A stretch of DNA of 14,180 nt, taken from the NCBI GenBank assembly GCA_905477565.1, contig CAJQGO010000301.1:1-14180 (forward strand), read 5' to 3'. Below the pieces are notes generated by a model. That model saw only the letters and a program-made list of their open reading frames with translations. It did not search any database and was not told the origin of the DNA. Origin of the DNA: an uncultured Planctomycetota bacterium. GTDB lineage: Bacteria; Planctomycetota; Planctomycetia; Pirellulales; UBA1268. The translations under genes were made by a program, and so were the position numbers. This document shows, piece by piece, positions 1 to 6,986 of the stretch. The first letter of the stretch is position 1, and the number at the start of each line of letters is the position of its first letter.

Positions 1-1
1 T

Positions 2-769
2 GCTGAGACTTCTTCTGATGGTCGGCCGCAAATCCCAAGAGAAGATGGATTTGGGAACAGGGTCAACACTGATTCCGAAGAACGAACTCTTGAATCAGAT
101 GGAGCTCCTCGCTCTGACAGCAGTCGAGATGACGATCAGGAGGGATCACGAACTGATGATCGCCCACCACGTCGCCGTCGTCGTCGCCGTGGTCGTGGGC
201 GGCGCACGCGAGATGGCGAAACTATAGAAAATGAGGGTCAGCGCTCTCATGAAGAGAGTGGTGAAAATTCAAATGAAGTGCAGGGTGGGCACCAGACTGG
301 TGAAAAACCATTCACTGAACGTGAACCTCGCGGGAATGAAGATTCAGACGGAGAACCTCGCCGTCGTCGCCGTCGTCGACGACGACGAACGTCAGATGAA
401 GAGTCACAAGAAACCAGTGGCGAGGGTCGTCCAGCCCGAAGGCCTGCATCAGGCAGTTCAAGTGGCCAACGCAGACCAGCCCGCAGTGGCGGCCGCAGAG
501 GAGAAGCCGGCCGTGGAGGTGAGGGCGAAGGTCGCCGTCGGGAAACTTTTTCTCGTGTTGGGTCGAGGCGTGAAGACGACGAAGAAGGCCTGGAATATCT
601 TGGTACCGAAGACGAAATGGCTCCATCAGATCATCGCGATAACGGAGATGAAGATGTGCTCGCCGAAAGTGGGCTCGACGGTGTTCGCGATGTACCGAGT
701 TGGGTGGAGGCAATTGGCATCGTCATCGCCAGCAATATGGATAGCCGCAAACAACCGCCTCAAAACTAA
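2..769 (+). CDS. Arg-run, acidic low-complexity protein (3' part, partial)
   Basis: The reading frame is open from the left edge to the TAA at 767-769, so only the C-terminal 255 residues are visible and the start lies outside the window. The sequence is strongly charged: acidic Ser/Asp/Glu/Gly stretches alternate with basic blocks, including seven consecutive Arg codons at 170-190 followed by an RGR-type stretch, and ten consecutive Arg codons at 359-388. A further Arg/Gly-rich segment follows near 480-545. The last 25 residues are more ordinary and contain PSWVEAIGIVIASNM, which resembles C-termini I associate with uncharacterised planctomycete proteins. Arg/Gly tails of this kind are typical of nucleic-acid-binding or RNA-processing proteins, so an RNA-related role is possible, but no catalytic domain is in view. 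The overlapping frames inside this gene are shadows created by the CGN repeats. Function unknown. Confidence 0.8.
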   Translation, partial: AETSSDGRPQIPREDGFGNRVNTDSEERTLESDGAPRSDSSRDDDQEGSRTDDRPPRRRRRRRGRGRRTRDGETIENEGQRSHEESGENSNEVQGGHQTGEKPFTEREPRGNEDSDGEPRRRRRRRRRRTSDEESQETSGEGRPARRPASGSSSGQRRPARSGGRRGEAGRGGEGEGRRRETFSRVGSRREDDEEGLEYLGTEDEMAPSDHRDNGDEDVLAESGLDGVRDVPSWVEAIGIVIASNMDSRKQPPQN

Positions 770-812
770 ATCTCTTTGATCAAGATCTGGTTTTCGACCA
801 TCGGGATTGCAA

Positions 813-837
813 TGGCTGCCTTGTTTCAAGGCAGCCA
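813..837 (+). terminator. Strong hairpin after the Arg-run gene, probable terminator
   Basis: TGGCTGCCTTG (813-823) and CAAGGCAGCCA (827-837) form a perfect 11-bp stem closed by a three-base TTT loop, 44 bp after the stop codon. No proper T-tract follows (CGTCCTCTGTC), so this may be a transcript-end or RNA-stabilising hairpin rather than a classical intrinsic terminator. Its place between two co-directional genes fits a terminator. Confidence 0.6.
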
Positions 838-1022
838 CGTCCTCTGTCTTGCACGAACGTGTGCGGTTGAGGCCCTTTAGGTAACAAGAGCATCACGTTT
901 TCATCGAGAATTGGCCCATGCGATGACTGGTCGCCGGTGCTTTTTTCTGTTTGGCGCAGCATTTGCTTCTTTTCCTTCTGACCGTCCCGCCCGAGAAGTT
1001 CAGCAGGAAAGTGAGGCCACCG

Positions 1023-2345
1023 ATGAGTCTGTGTGATCAACAACAACGGGCATCCGCTCTTAGATCTGGTCTGCCCGTTGATAATCTGATTATTTTGTCT
1101 CGGGCAGATCCAATTATCTGTGGGCATTCAACAGAGACGCGGAATCTTGCGGAAGCAGCATGCACTCTTGGTATTCGGAATGTTCATATTGTGAGTTATC
1201 CGCTCGACGTCCTTGCGTCCTCTGGGCTGCCACTCAAACCAGAACACTCCGTTGAGGCGTATTCGTCCAGCATCACGGTGTCCCGTCCGGAGCCCATTGG
1301 TGATTATAAGGTGCTGGATGGTCGACTTGGTTCCGCGATCTCCGGACATCTTATTAACCTTCTTGCACAGCTCCCTGGAAAAACAGCCGTTATGGATCTC
1401 TATCTTGTCCCGCACGGCCAGATGGTGATGCAGGCAGTAGAGACTTCAGGCCGAAGTGGCATTGCCGCAGCACCTGTGACAATTGGAGAGGCTGTTGGGT
1501 CTGATATTACAAACGTGGTATCCAATGCGCTCGCCACCGGGCAGTCAGGTGCAGCTGCTCTTGTGATGCAAAACTACCTGGATCACGATCAGCCGGTGGC
1601 AGTGAGCAAATTCACCCGTGAACTGATTGTTGCCTCCGGTGCAAAGGTAGACGAAGCCCTTGGTACAAACTTTGCGCAGCAACTTTCTGAGCGAGTTCGC
1701 ATCAGTTATCCGGCCATTGACACCTCGGCCTATTTGTCACCGACAATCAGCGTGGCTGAGCAAGCAGCGATTTTATCCAAGCGAGGTCTTGTTCGTGATG
1801 GATATGTTTTGTTTCTGAGTCGCCTTACCAAAGCCAAGGGTGTCGAGGATCTTATTCATGCCTATCGTGCGAGCGATTTGTATCGTCGGATACCGCTTGT
1901 TGTCTGTGGTTCTGGTCCCGATGAAGAGTTCTTTCACACCATTGCGAACAAGGATCCATCAATCCTCTTTTTTAATGACATCGGTGATCTTGAAAAACTT
2001 GCATTTATGTCAGGATGTCACGCATACACTCTCCCGAGCAAACCTCGCGTTGAATTCACAGAAACATTCGGTATTGCTATCGCTGAGGCCATGTTGTCAG
2101 GTGGGATAGGTCCTGTGATAACAACGCGTACTGGCGGTATACCAGAGGCAACAGGTGATCATTGCCTCTACCACAAGGCAGGAGATGTTGCTGACCTTGT
2201 GGCATGTCTCAATAAAGTAGCAAGTATGCCTGACCACTCTCGAGCATATTTGAGCCAGCAGGCACGGAGCTATGCGTGCCGTTTCGATCGAGAAAAAATC
2301 CTGAAAAGTCTTCTCACACAATCTACGGTGCAGACTGCAGCGTAA
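1023..2345 (+). CDS. GT-B glycosyltransferase (group 1 / GT4-like)
   Basis: Predicted cytoplasmic retaining glycosyltransferase of 440 residues that would transfer sugar from a nucleotide-sugar donor; donor and acceptor are unknown. The C-terminal Rossmann domain starts near residue 262 with VLFLSRLTKAKGVEDLI, the usual opening of the donor-binding half. It then carries the EX7E-type element ETFGIAIAEAM (Glu347 and Glu355) and a GGIPEATGD segment near 371-379. The N-terminal half contains SRADPIICGHSTETRNLAEA, reminiscent of the acceptor-side GHS..ARNLAE element of sucrose-phosphate-synthase-like GT4 enzymes. The ATG at 1023 is preferred over an in-frame TTG at 951 because it follows a purine-rich AGGAAAGTGAGG and the upstream extension looks non-coding. 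The gene ends 44 bp before the GH92 gene on the same strand, so the two probably form an operon and act on related, probably mannose-containing, glycans. That pairing is inference. Confidence 0.88.
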   Translation: MSLCDQQQRASALRSGLPVDNLIILSRADPIICGHSTETRNLAEAACTLGIRNVHIVSYPLDVLASSGLPLKPEHSVEAYSSSITVSRPEPIGDYKVLDGRLGSAISGHLINLLAQLPGKTAVMDLYLVPHGQMVMQAVETSGRSGIAAAPVTIGEAVGSDITNVVSNALATGQSGAAALVMQNYLDHDQPVAVSKFTRELIVASGAKVDEALGTNFAQQLSERVRISYPAIDTSAYLSPTISVAEQAAILSKRGLVRDGYVLFLSRLTKAKGVEDLIHAYRASDLYRRIPLVVCGSGPDEEFFHTIANKDPSILFFNDIGDLEKLAFMSGCHAYTLPSKPRVEFTETFGIAIAEAMLSGGIGPVITTRTGGIPEATGDHCLYHKAGDVADLVACLNKVASMPDHSRAYLSQQARSYACRFDREKILKSLLTQSTVQTAA

Positions 2346-2389
2346 CGATCCTGTTTTACGGAGAAAAGGAGCGAACGGCGGAACGCTCA

Positions 2390-4621
2390 ATGGAAGATCA
2401 CGCAGACACATTAGAAAATCGACGACCAGTTGCTACCGAGCGAGTGACACTGGTCGACCCGTTTATTGGCACGGAACCAGTCGATCTCCCCCCGCGTTCT
2501 GGAATCGCAGCAACGTGGTTCTGGCCAAAGCCGCAAATTGGTAATACTCATCCCGGGGCGTGCCTTCCTTTCGGTATGGTTTCCGTCATGCCGTACAGCG
2601 GGGGTTATCCGACTGGGTACGGTTGTTACGCCAAGTCGCTTCAGGGGTATCCGCCACGGCTCAAAGAGGAATTGCAGGTGTCTGGCTTCACCCACTTCCA
2701 GCAGTCCGGTGTTGGAGCCATTCGAAAATATTACAACTATTGTCGAATCTCACCTTTTCTTGAGGAAGGCGGTGGCCTTGCAATGGTGGGAACCCCCTTC
2801 TCAGTTGATCAAGAAGAGGCTGTTCCTGGTTTCTATTCATGTATTCTCAAGCCGTATGGGATTCGTGCTGAAATTACAGTGACCCCACGGGGTGCAATTC
2901 ATCGATACACGTTTCCGAAATCGAGTTGTGCGGGGATAGCAGTCGACTTTTCTCACGGTGGTATTGAAATTGAAGATGGAAGAACAATTCCTCTGCGGGC
3001 AGAGTATTGTCTACAAGGAGCCTTCGGTGCGGAAGCATGTGTCACCATGGAGGGCCTTCCAATCAGGATGTCTGTGGAGGTCTCTGGTTTTGATGCCCAC
3101 AGTGCTGCATCTTCTCTTTGGGAGAATGGGAATTTTCTTTCTGGCGACCAGGAGAGGTCCTATGAATACATACGTGAGTCGACCTATGTGCCATTCGGAG
3201 TGTGCTTTCAGGGGCCAACCGAAGACGAGCATGTTGTCGAGATAAAGGTCGCGTTTTCCTTTCGGAGTCGAAAAAAGGCGTATGAAAATCGGTTAGCCGC
3301 CCCTCAGGATTTGTCTGCCGCGAGAAGTATCGCAAAGAGGGACTGGGAGGAGAGGCTTGGTCGAATCCAGGTTCAAGGAGGCACGCGTGCTCAGCAGAGG
3401 ACGTTCTATACGGCTCTTTACCACAGTCTCATTAAGCCGAGTGAAGCTCATGATGAGTCTCCATTTTGGCCATGGGACGGTCCGTTTTTCTATGATTTCT
3501 CCACACTTTGGGATATGTATAAAACTCAACTCCCTCTTGTGCTTTCGTTATGTCCAGAAGAAGGAGTTGCGATTGTCAATGCAATGCTTACCGTGGTGGA
3601 AATGGAGGGCAATTTTCCTATCGGGTATCGTCTTGCTCGAGGGCATGACCGTTTCGCCCATCAAGCCAGCGCTCTTGGCCATGTTGTCATAGCCGATGCT
3701 TTTCATCGGCGTTTACCAGGGATTGATTGGGAGCGTGCCCTTACGATGATGTCCAAGGATCTTGGCAGAGCGTACGGCGAAGTATTTTTTCAAGAAGGTG
3801 TGGTTCATCCTCTCACGCATACTCTCGACCTTGCGTACGGCTGTTTTTGTACAGCGGCGATTGCGACTGAAGTAGGTGACGATACTGTAGCTGCACAGAT
3901 GCTTGAGTATGCGAGTCAGTGGGAAAATGCTTTTGACAAAACTGGTGTATTAAGAGATTCAACCTATTACGAGGGATCGAAATACAATTATAGTTTTCGG
4001 CTATTGCATGATATGGCCAGCCGTATTTCTATTGCCGGTGGAGACACGGCTTTTGTCGACCTGTTGGATACTTTTTTTGGCTACGCGGCTGATTCTGTTC
4101 CGGCACCGGGGGTATTCCCGAGCCGTGCCGAGATGGCCGAAGGCGAATTGCTGGGACGTTTTGAAGGATTCAATAATGAGCCTGATATGGAATCGGCCTA
4201 TGCCTATATCTATGCAGGTCGGCACGACAGGGCTTGCGAAGTTATACGCGCGGGCATGTCGCAGTGTTATGGAGATTCCCGTGGCGGCCTAGTAGGAAAT
4301 GATGATTCCGGTGGTATGAGTTCCTGGTATGTCTGGAGTGCATTAGGACTTTTCCCTGTAGCTGGGCAAGACGTGTTCTTAATTGGTTCCCCGCTTTTTG
4401 AACGTGCGGAAGTTCAGTTGGGGCAGGGACCGGCGTTCGTTGTTGAAAGCGAAGGGGGTGGAGTAAAGAGTCCGTACGTACAGGCCGTAGCCCTGAATGG
4501 AAAGTCTCTTTCGCGACCATTTTTGCAATGGAAGGACCTGTGCTCAGGAGGCACACTTTCCATTGAGATGTCACAGCATCCAACCGTCTGGACCCACCAG
4601 CGACCGCCTTCGATCGTTTAA
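2390..4621 (+). CDS. GH92 family alpha-mannosidase, no visible signal peptide
   Basis: Glycoside hydrolase family 92 members are inverting, calcium-dependent exo-alpha-mannosidases, mostly alpha-1,2. At 743 residues this has normal family length. Landmarks in order are VDPFIGTE (about 22-29), NTHPGACLPFGMVSVMP (about 52-68), SGFTHFQQSG (about 98-107), STLWDMYKTQLPL (about 371-383), NNEPDMESAYAY (Glu597 in the position of the family's general acid) and GNDDSGGMSSWYVWSALGLFP (636 onward, with the acidic pair of the base region). The key acidic residues all look present. The ATG at 2390 is chosen because the frame upstream overlaps the glycosyltransferase. A purine-rich AAGGAG lies at 2366-2371, rather far, with GGCGGAA closer. 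No hydrophobic leader is present, unlike the many exported GH92 enzymes, which suggests cytoplasmic action. It probably shares a transcript with the preceding glycosyltransferase. Confidence 0.93.
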   Translation: MEDHADTLENRRPVATERVTLVDPFIGTEPVDLPPRSGIAATWFWPKPQIGNTHPGACLPFGMVSVMPYSGGYPTGYGCYAKSLQGYPPRLKEELQVSGFTHFQQSGVGAIRKYYNYCRISPFLEEGGGLAMVGTPFSVDQEEAVPGFYSCILKPYGIRAEITVTPRGAIHRYTFPKSSCAGIAVDFSHGGIEIEDGRTIPLRAEYCLQGAFGAEACVTMEGLPIRMSVEVSGFDAHSAASSLWENGNFLSGDQERSYEYIRESTYVPFGVCFQGPTEDEHVVEIKVAFSFRSRKKAYENRLAAPQDLSAARSIAKRDWEERLGRIQVQGGTRAQQRTFYTALYHSLIKPSEAHDESPFWPWDGPFFYDFSTLWDMYKTQLPLVLSLCPEEGVAIVNAMLTVVEMEGNFPIGYRLARGHDRFAHQASALGHVVIADAFHRRLPGIDWERALTMMSKDLGRAYGEVFFQEGVVHPLTHTLDLAYGCFCTAAIATEVGDDTVAAQMLEYASQWENAFDKTGVLRDSTYYEGSKYNYSFRLLHDMASRISIAGGDTAFVDLLDTFFGYAADSVPAPGVFPSRAEMAEGELLGRFEGFNNEPDMESAYAYIYAGRHDRACEVIRAGMSQCYGDSRGGLVGNDDSGGMSSWYVWSALGLFPVAGQDVFLIGSPLFERAEVQLGQGPAFVVESEGGGVKSPYVQAVALNGKSLSRPFLQWKDLCSGGTLSIEMSQHPTVWTHQRPPSIV

Positions 4622-4686
4622 CGAAAGAAGGAGAAGGAAGAACCGGTCTGCTTCAGCCCGCAGAGAGAAAGGGAGCAGGACACTGC

Positions 4687-4701
4687 TGAGATTGAGTCTC
4701 A
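4687..4701. promoter_or_regulatory. Fur-box-like inverted repeat upstream of the repeat-protein gene
   Basis: TGAGATTGAGTCTCA is a 7-1-7 inverted repeat with perfect TGAGA/TCTCA arms. It matches 10 of 14 specified positions of the classic Fur consensus TGATAATnATTATCA. It differs at only the central base from the site beside hemP at 6661-6675. It lies 93 bp before the TTG start of the secreted repeat protein. I could not place a convincing -35/-10 pair around it. Binding by Fur is inference. Confidence 0.5.
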
Positions 4702-4709
4702 CTGTCAGG

Positions 4710-4725
4710 TTTTTTTCGAAAAAAA
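4710..4725. repeat. Perfect T7-CG-A7 palindrome
   Basis: Seven T, CG, seven A form a 16-bp perfect palindrome 8 bp after the Fur-like box and 89 bp after the GH92 stop. It could help end GH92 transcription, act as a bent A-tract near a promoter, or be chance. There is no GC-rich stem, so it is not a standard terminator. Confidence 0.45.
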
Positions 4726-4794
4726 TGGAATTTTATTGTCTTGTAGAGGGCTCGCGTTGACGAATACTCTTAAGGAAGAAAGGAAGGTGATCTG

Positions 4795-5442
4795 TTGAAC
4801 AAGCTGTCGCACTACAAGCTGCCACACTCTTGGCTTTACAAGTTTTCGCTTGTTGTATTGTTTTCTTTATTTCTATTCGCGCCGATAGAATGCTTCGCCG
4901 TGAATCAGCACGCGATAGACGGACAGCTCTCGCTTGAAGATGTGCAACAAATCATTGAACGATCAGAGCGGAATGAAGAAGCCGTTGAACTCAATATATT
5001 AAAAGAGCTTGATGCAGATATGGCCCACGCTGTCGCCAAGACTCGTGGCAAGCTTTTTTTAAATGGACTGACTGCAATCACTCCAGAAGTTGCAGGGATC
5101 CTGGCAACGCATCGCGGATGGTTGCATCTTGAAGGGCTTCGTTCGATAAGCCCGGCAGTCGGCCGGGCCTTGTCAAAGCACCAAGGATGGCTTTTTCTTA
5201 ACGGCCTACAAATGTTAGACAAAGATGTAGCAATTGCGATATTGCCTTATCGAGGAGAGTTGTATCTCGATGGTGTCGAGACAATCACTCCGGAAGTTGC
5301 TGCAATAATTGCAAAGCGACAGAGCGGCGTTGAGCTTTATGGTGTTCGGAACATCAATTACCACTCTGTGGCCACGCTGAGAAGAAATTCGCAAATAGTG
5401 TTACCTTCGAAATACGCGAAGGCAGCATGGTGGCCGTTTTAG
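4795..5442 (+). CDS. Secreted protein with 23-residue leucine-rich-like repeats
   Basis: A 215-residue protein starting with TTG, supported by a strong AAGGAAGGTGA ribosome-binding site at 4780-4790, just upstream. Residues 15-35 form a hydrophobic signal peptide (FSLVVLFSLFLFAP) with likely cleavage after ECFA. The Cys does not sit in a good lipobox. From about residue 64 to 201 the chain is a tandem array of 23-residue units with the pattern L-x-L-x-G-[LV]-x-x-[IL]-[ST]-P-E-V-A-x-x-[LI]-A-K-x-x-G-W. Four units (87-109, 110-132, 133-155, 156-178) are clear and are flanked by degenerate ones. Such repeats are frequent in Planctomycetes and probably build a short solenoid for protein or surface contacts; no enzyme domain is visible. 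A Fur-box-like site lies upstream, so iron-dependent expression is possible. Exact function unknown. Confidence 0.85.
   Translation: MNKLSHYKLPHSWLYKFSLVVLFSLFLFAPIECFAVNQHAIDGQLSLEDVQQIIERSERNEEAVELNILKELDADMAHAVAKTRGKLFLNGLTAITPEVAGILATHRGWLHLEGLRSISPAVGRALSKHQGWLFLNGLQMLDKDVAIAILPYRGELYLDGVETITPEVAAIIAKRQSGVELYGVRNINYHSVATLRRNSQIVLPSKYAKAAWWPF
4984..5397 (+). repeat. Array of six 23-codon repeats inside the secreted protein
   Basis: The six units begin at residues 64, 87, 110, 133, 156 and 179. They keep a fixed 69-bp period with no insertions. Units two to five share the L-x-L-x-G start and the S/T-P-E-V-like centre, while the first and last are degenerate caps. Similarity is at protein level; the DNA copies have diverged, so this is an old expansion. 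Confidence 0.75.
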
Positions 5443-5486
5443 GCAGATGCAAGATGTTTCCGTGTGCTGTCTCAGATGTTCATCAC

Positions 5487-5528
5487 AAAAAAGAAGACCT
5501 GACGGAGCAATGCCCCATAAGGCCTTCT
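5487..5528 (-). terminator. Intrinsic terminator of the DUF1559 gene
   Basis: Read on the minus strand, AGAAGGCCT (from 5528) pairs with AGGTCTTCT (ending at 5492) across a 19-base loop, with one G-U pair, and runs directly into a six-base T-tract (5487-5492). It starts 27 bp after the DUF1559 stop. On the plus strand the stem has an A-C mismatch and no strong T-tract, so it would be weaker for the convergent repeat-protein gene. Confidence 0.65.
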
Positions 5529-5554
5529 CAATTTGATTCAGGATTTGAATCGCT

Positions 5555-6589
5555 TTAGTCGTTAAGGCTACTTATTTCACTACCGTTTCGTGAGCCAACT
5601 GCTCGCCAAATCGCTTGTGATACAGATGATGACACGGTCTTGGTCGAACCGTCCATCATGCAGGAATTTACAACACCACCAGAGTGGTAGCTCCTGGATG
5701 TCACCACAGCCACGAGCGGGCTTCCTGTTCTACCGCCACCTTCACGGTTTGATGTGTAATCACCAATTTGACCATCAGATAGTGCCGAATCGGTGTTTGG
5801 AGGAAACGTGGTCGTCAAGCCAGATTGATGGACTCGACCATCACACCATTCAGTATGGCCGGAGGATGGTTTCCCCTGATTCTTAATAGATCCACTGAAG
5901 CCCGCGAGTGCAGAAGGATCCGTTGGAACTGTAGTTTGATCCTTGCCGTCACGCTGATACGTGGTCCAGCCTTTTACTTCACCCATGCAAAGGGTGTTTG
6001 AAAGACCATCTCTGAAATCACGTGGTTTTGGCTCAAAGTTGACACCAAATGCACCGTCGCCAACAAAACTTCCGTCAGCAGCGAGTATGAGACCAGTTCC
6101 CATGTTGACTCCAATGTTGGTGAGATAATACTCATCACCACGGGGTTCGTCTTTGATTTCACTCGGGCAAATCAAGGTGTCCATGCGGTAATTGCAGATA
6201 TTCTTACCGGCAACTTGAACTTTTTTATATGAATTGTTTCCTGCAACTCCTGCCGTCTCAGCAGCCTGAATTGCAGCCATGACGCCACTGCCCAAACCAT
6301 TTTGTTCGACATAAGGGAGCAGTTTTGCTTGCACAGACCAATCGTTGATATCCGCCCACGCGGAGGTCATGCCAAATGACTTTGGGTAATGTTTTTGGGA
6401 ATTTTCATAGCTATGGAGTGCCAGACCCATTTGCTTGAAATGGTTACTGCACGAAACACGTCGTGCTGCTTCTCGGGCCTGCTGTACAGCTGGCAGCAAG
6501 AGGCCGACAAGAACACCAATAATGGCGATGACAACCAGAAGTTCGATGAGCGTGAACCCCGAAGGCTTCCCAGATTTTTGCGTCTTCAT
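5555..6589 (-). CDS. DUF1559 domain-containing prepilin-like protein
   Basis: A 344-residue member of the large planctomycete family of type-II-secretion or pilin-like proteins. Residues 11-37 carry the prepilin signature [21 protein letters not shown], with processing expected between Gly11 and Phe12 and the conserved Glu at position 5 of the mature protein. The helix is followed by [32 protein letters not shown], typical of DUF1559, and the C-terminus has the family's SYHSGG...[10 protein letters not shown]...[11 protein letters not shown] block. The start at 6589 follows AAGGGA (6595-6600) and leaves a normal short basic leader; the open frame continues upstream to 6742 but that part looks like promoter. 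Likely location is the cell envelope or an exported pseudopilin; the precise role of these proteins is unknown. Its promoter region is shared with divergent hemP and contains a Fur-like site. Confidence 0.95.
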   Translation of the reverse strand: MKTQKSGKPSGFTLIELLVVIAIIGVLVGLLLPAVQQAREAARRVSCSNHFKQMGLALHSYENSQKHYPKSFGMTSAWADINDWSVQAKLLPYVEQNGLGSGVMAAIQAAETAGVAGNNSYKKVQVAGKNICNYRMDTLICPSEIKDEPRGDEYYLTNIGVNMGTGLILAADGSFVGDGAFGVNFEPKPRDFRDGLSNTLCMGEVKGWTTYQRDGKDQTTVPTDPSALAGFSGSIKNQGKPSSGHTEWCDGRVHQSGLTTTFPPNTDSALSDGQIGDYTSNREGGGRTGSPLVAVVTSRSYHSGGVVNSCMMDGSTKTVSSSVSQAIWRAVGSRNGSEISSLND

Positions 6590-6658
6590 TTGTTTCCCTT
6601 CATTCGCAAAGTTGAATGGTGGCTGGCTGGGAAAAACCGGGCTGGCTGATTTGTTGAT

Positions 6659-6677
6659 ATTGAGATTCAGTCTCAAT
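6659..6677. promoter_or_regulatory. Fur-box-like inverted repeat between hemP and the DUF1559 gene
   Basis: ATTGAGATTCAGTCTCAAT is an inverted repeat with seven-base perfect arms (ATTGAGA/TCTCAAT). Its 15-bp core is identical, except for the central base, to the site at 4687-4701. It lies 56 bp before the hemP ATG and 69 bp before the DUF1559 ATG. HemP genes are commonly iron/Fur regulated, which supports reading this as a Fur site. Binding itself is not shown. Confidence 0.62.
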
Positions 6678-6683
6678 AGCGTT

Positions 6684-6711
6684 AGTCTAGTCGTCTGCGC
6701 AGCATCGTCAA
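6684..6711 (-). promoter_or_regulatory. Possible sigma-70-type promoter for the DUF1559 gene
   Basis: On the minus strand TTGACG (6711-6706) and TAGACT (6689-6684) are separated by 16 bp, matching 5 of 6 and 4 of 6 consensus positions. Transcription would begin near 6677, at the edge of the Fur-like repeat, so a bound repressor would block it. Prediction by eye only. Confidence 0.35.
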
Positions 6712-6733
6712 TACCAGATTCCGTGGGAAATCC

Positions 6734-6934
6734 ATGACACACGATTCAACGAACAAGCAGAAAACAACCGAGCAGAAAACAACCGAGCATTCACCTCGCA
6801 ACCCGCCGGAGCAGCTCAAACCCATAGCATCAGCAGATCTCTTGCAAGGACGCCGAGAACTGCAGATTCTTCATGGCAATGAGGTCTATCGCCTCACGCT
6901 TACGCGTACCGGTAAATTGATTCTTCACAAGTAA
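6734..6934 (+). CDS. hemP: HemP family hemin uptake protein
   Basis: A 66-residue protein whose last 30 residues fit the HemP family: [28 protein letters not shown] corresponds to the usual GR.EL.I.H.G..Y.LR.TR.GKLILTK pattern. HemP is a small cytoplasmic protein linked to heme or iron uptake; in some proteobacteria it acts as a regulator of heme-uptake genes. The first half (about 35 residues) is polar, low complexity and poorly conserved, and contains a duplicated QKTTE from a 15-bp tandem repeat. The ATG at 6734 is preceded by TGGGAAATCC, a modest ribosome-binding site. No heme receptor, TonB system or ABC transporter is nearby, so it stands alone, divergent from the DUF1559 gene and sharing a Fur-box-like operator with it. 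Iron-repressed expression is likely. Confidence 0.88.
   Translation: MTHDSTNKQKTTEQKTTEHSPRNPPEQLKPIASADLLQGRRELQILHGNEVYRLTLTRTGKLILHK
6757..6786 (+). repeat. 15-bp tandem duplication in the hemP 5' end
   Basis: GCAGAAAACAACCGA occurs twice without a gap (6757-6771 and 6772-6786) and is followed by a third GCA. It keeps the frame and encodes QKTTE twice. The exact identity points to a recent slippage duplication in a part of HemP that tolerates length change. Confidence 0.85.
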
Positions 6935-6986
6935 CAAGGCCAGTGGGTGGAAGTGGTGCCCATCATGCTTTGCTTGCAAAGGTTCG

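Noticed and set aside
231..779. Overlapping plus-strand frame of 182 codons inside the Arg-run gene
   Set aside because: It is rich in Val/Ala/Lys produced by reading the CGN repeats out of frame. The frame running from position 2 is open across the left edge and has a sensible C-terminus.
4756..4761. TTGACG as a -35 element for the repeat-protein gene
   Set aside because: A -10 box at normal spacing would fall on the ribosome-binding site, leaving no room for a leader.
5535..5551. GATTCA-GGATT-TGAATC hairpin near the DUF1559 stop
   Set aside because: The stem is AT-rich and has no T-tract on either strand. The neighbouring 5487-5528 hairpin is the better terminator.
6968..6981. CTTTG-CTTG-CAAAG hairpin between hemP and the GDSL gene
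   Set aside because: Only five base pairs and no T-tract, too weak to call a terminator.
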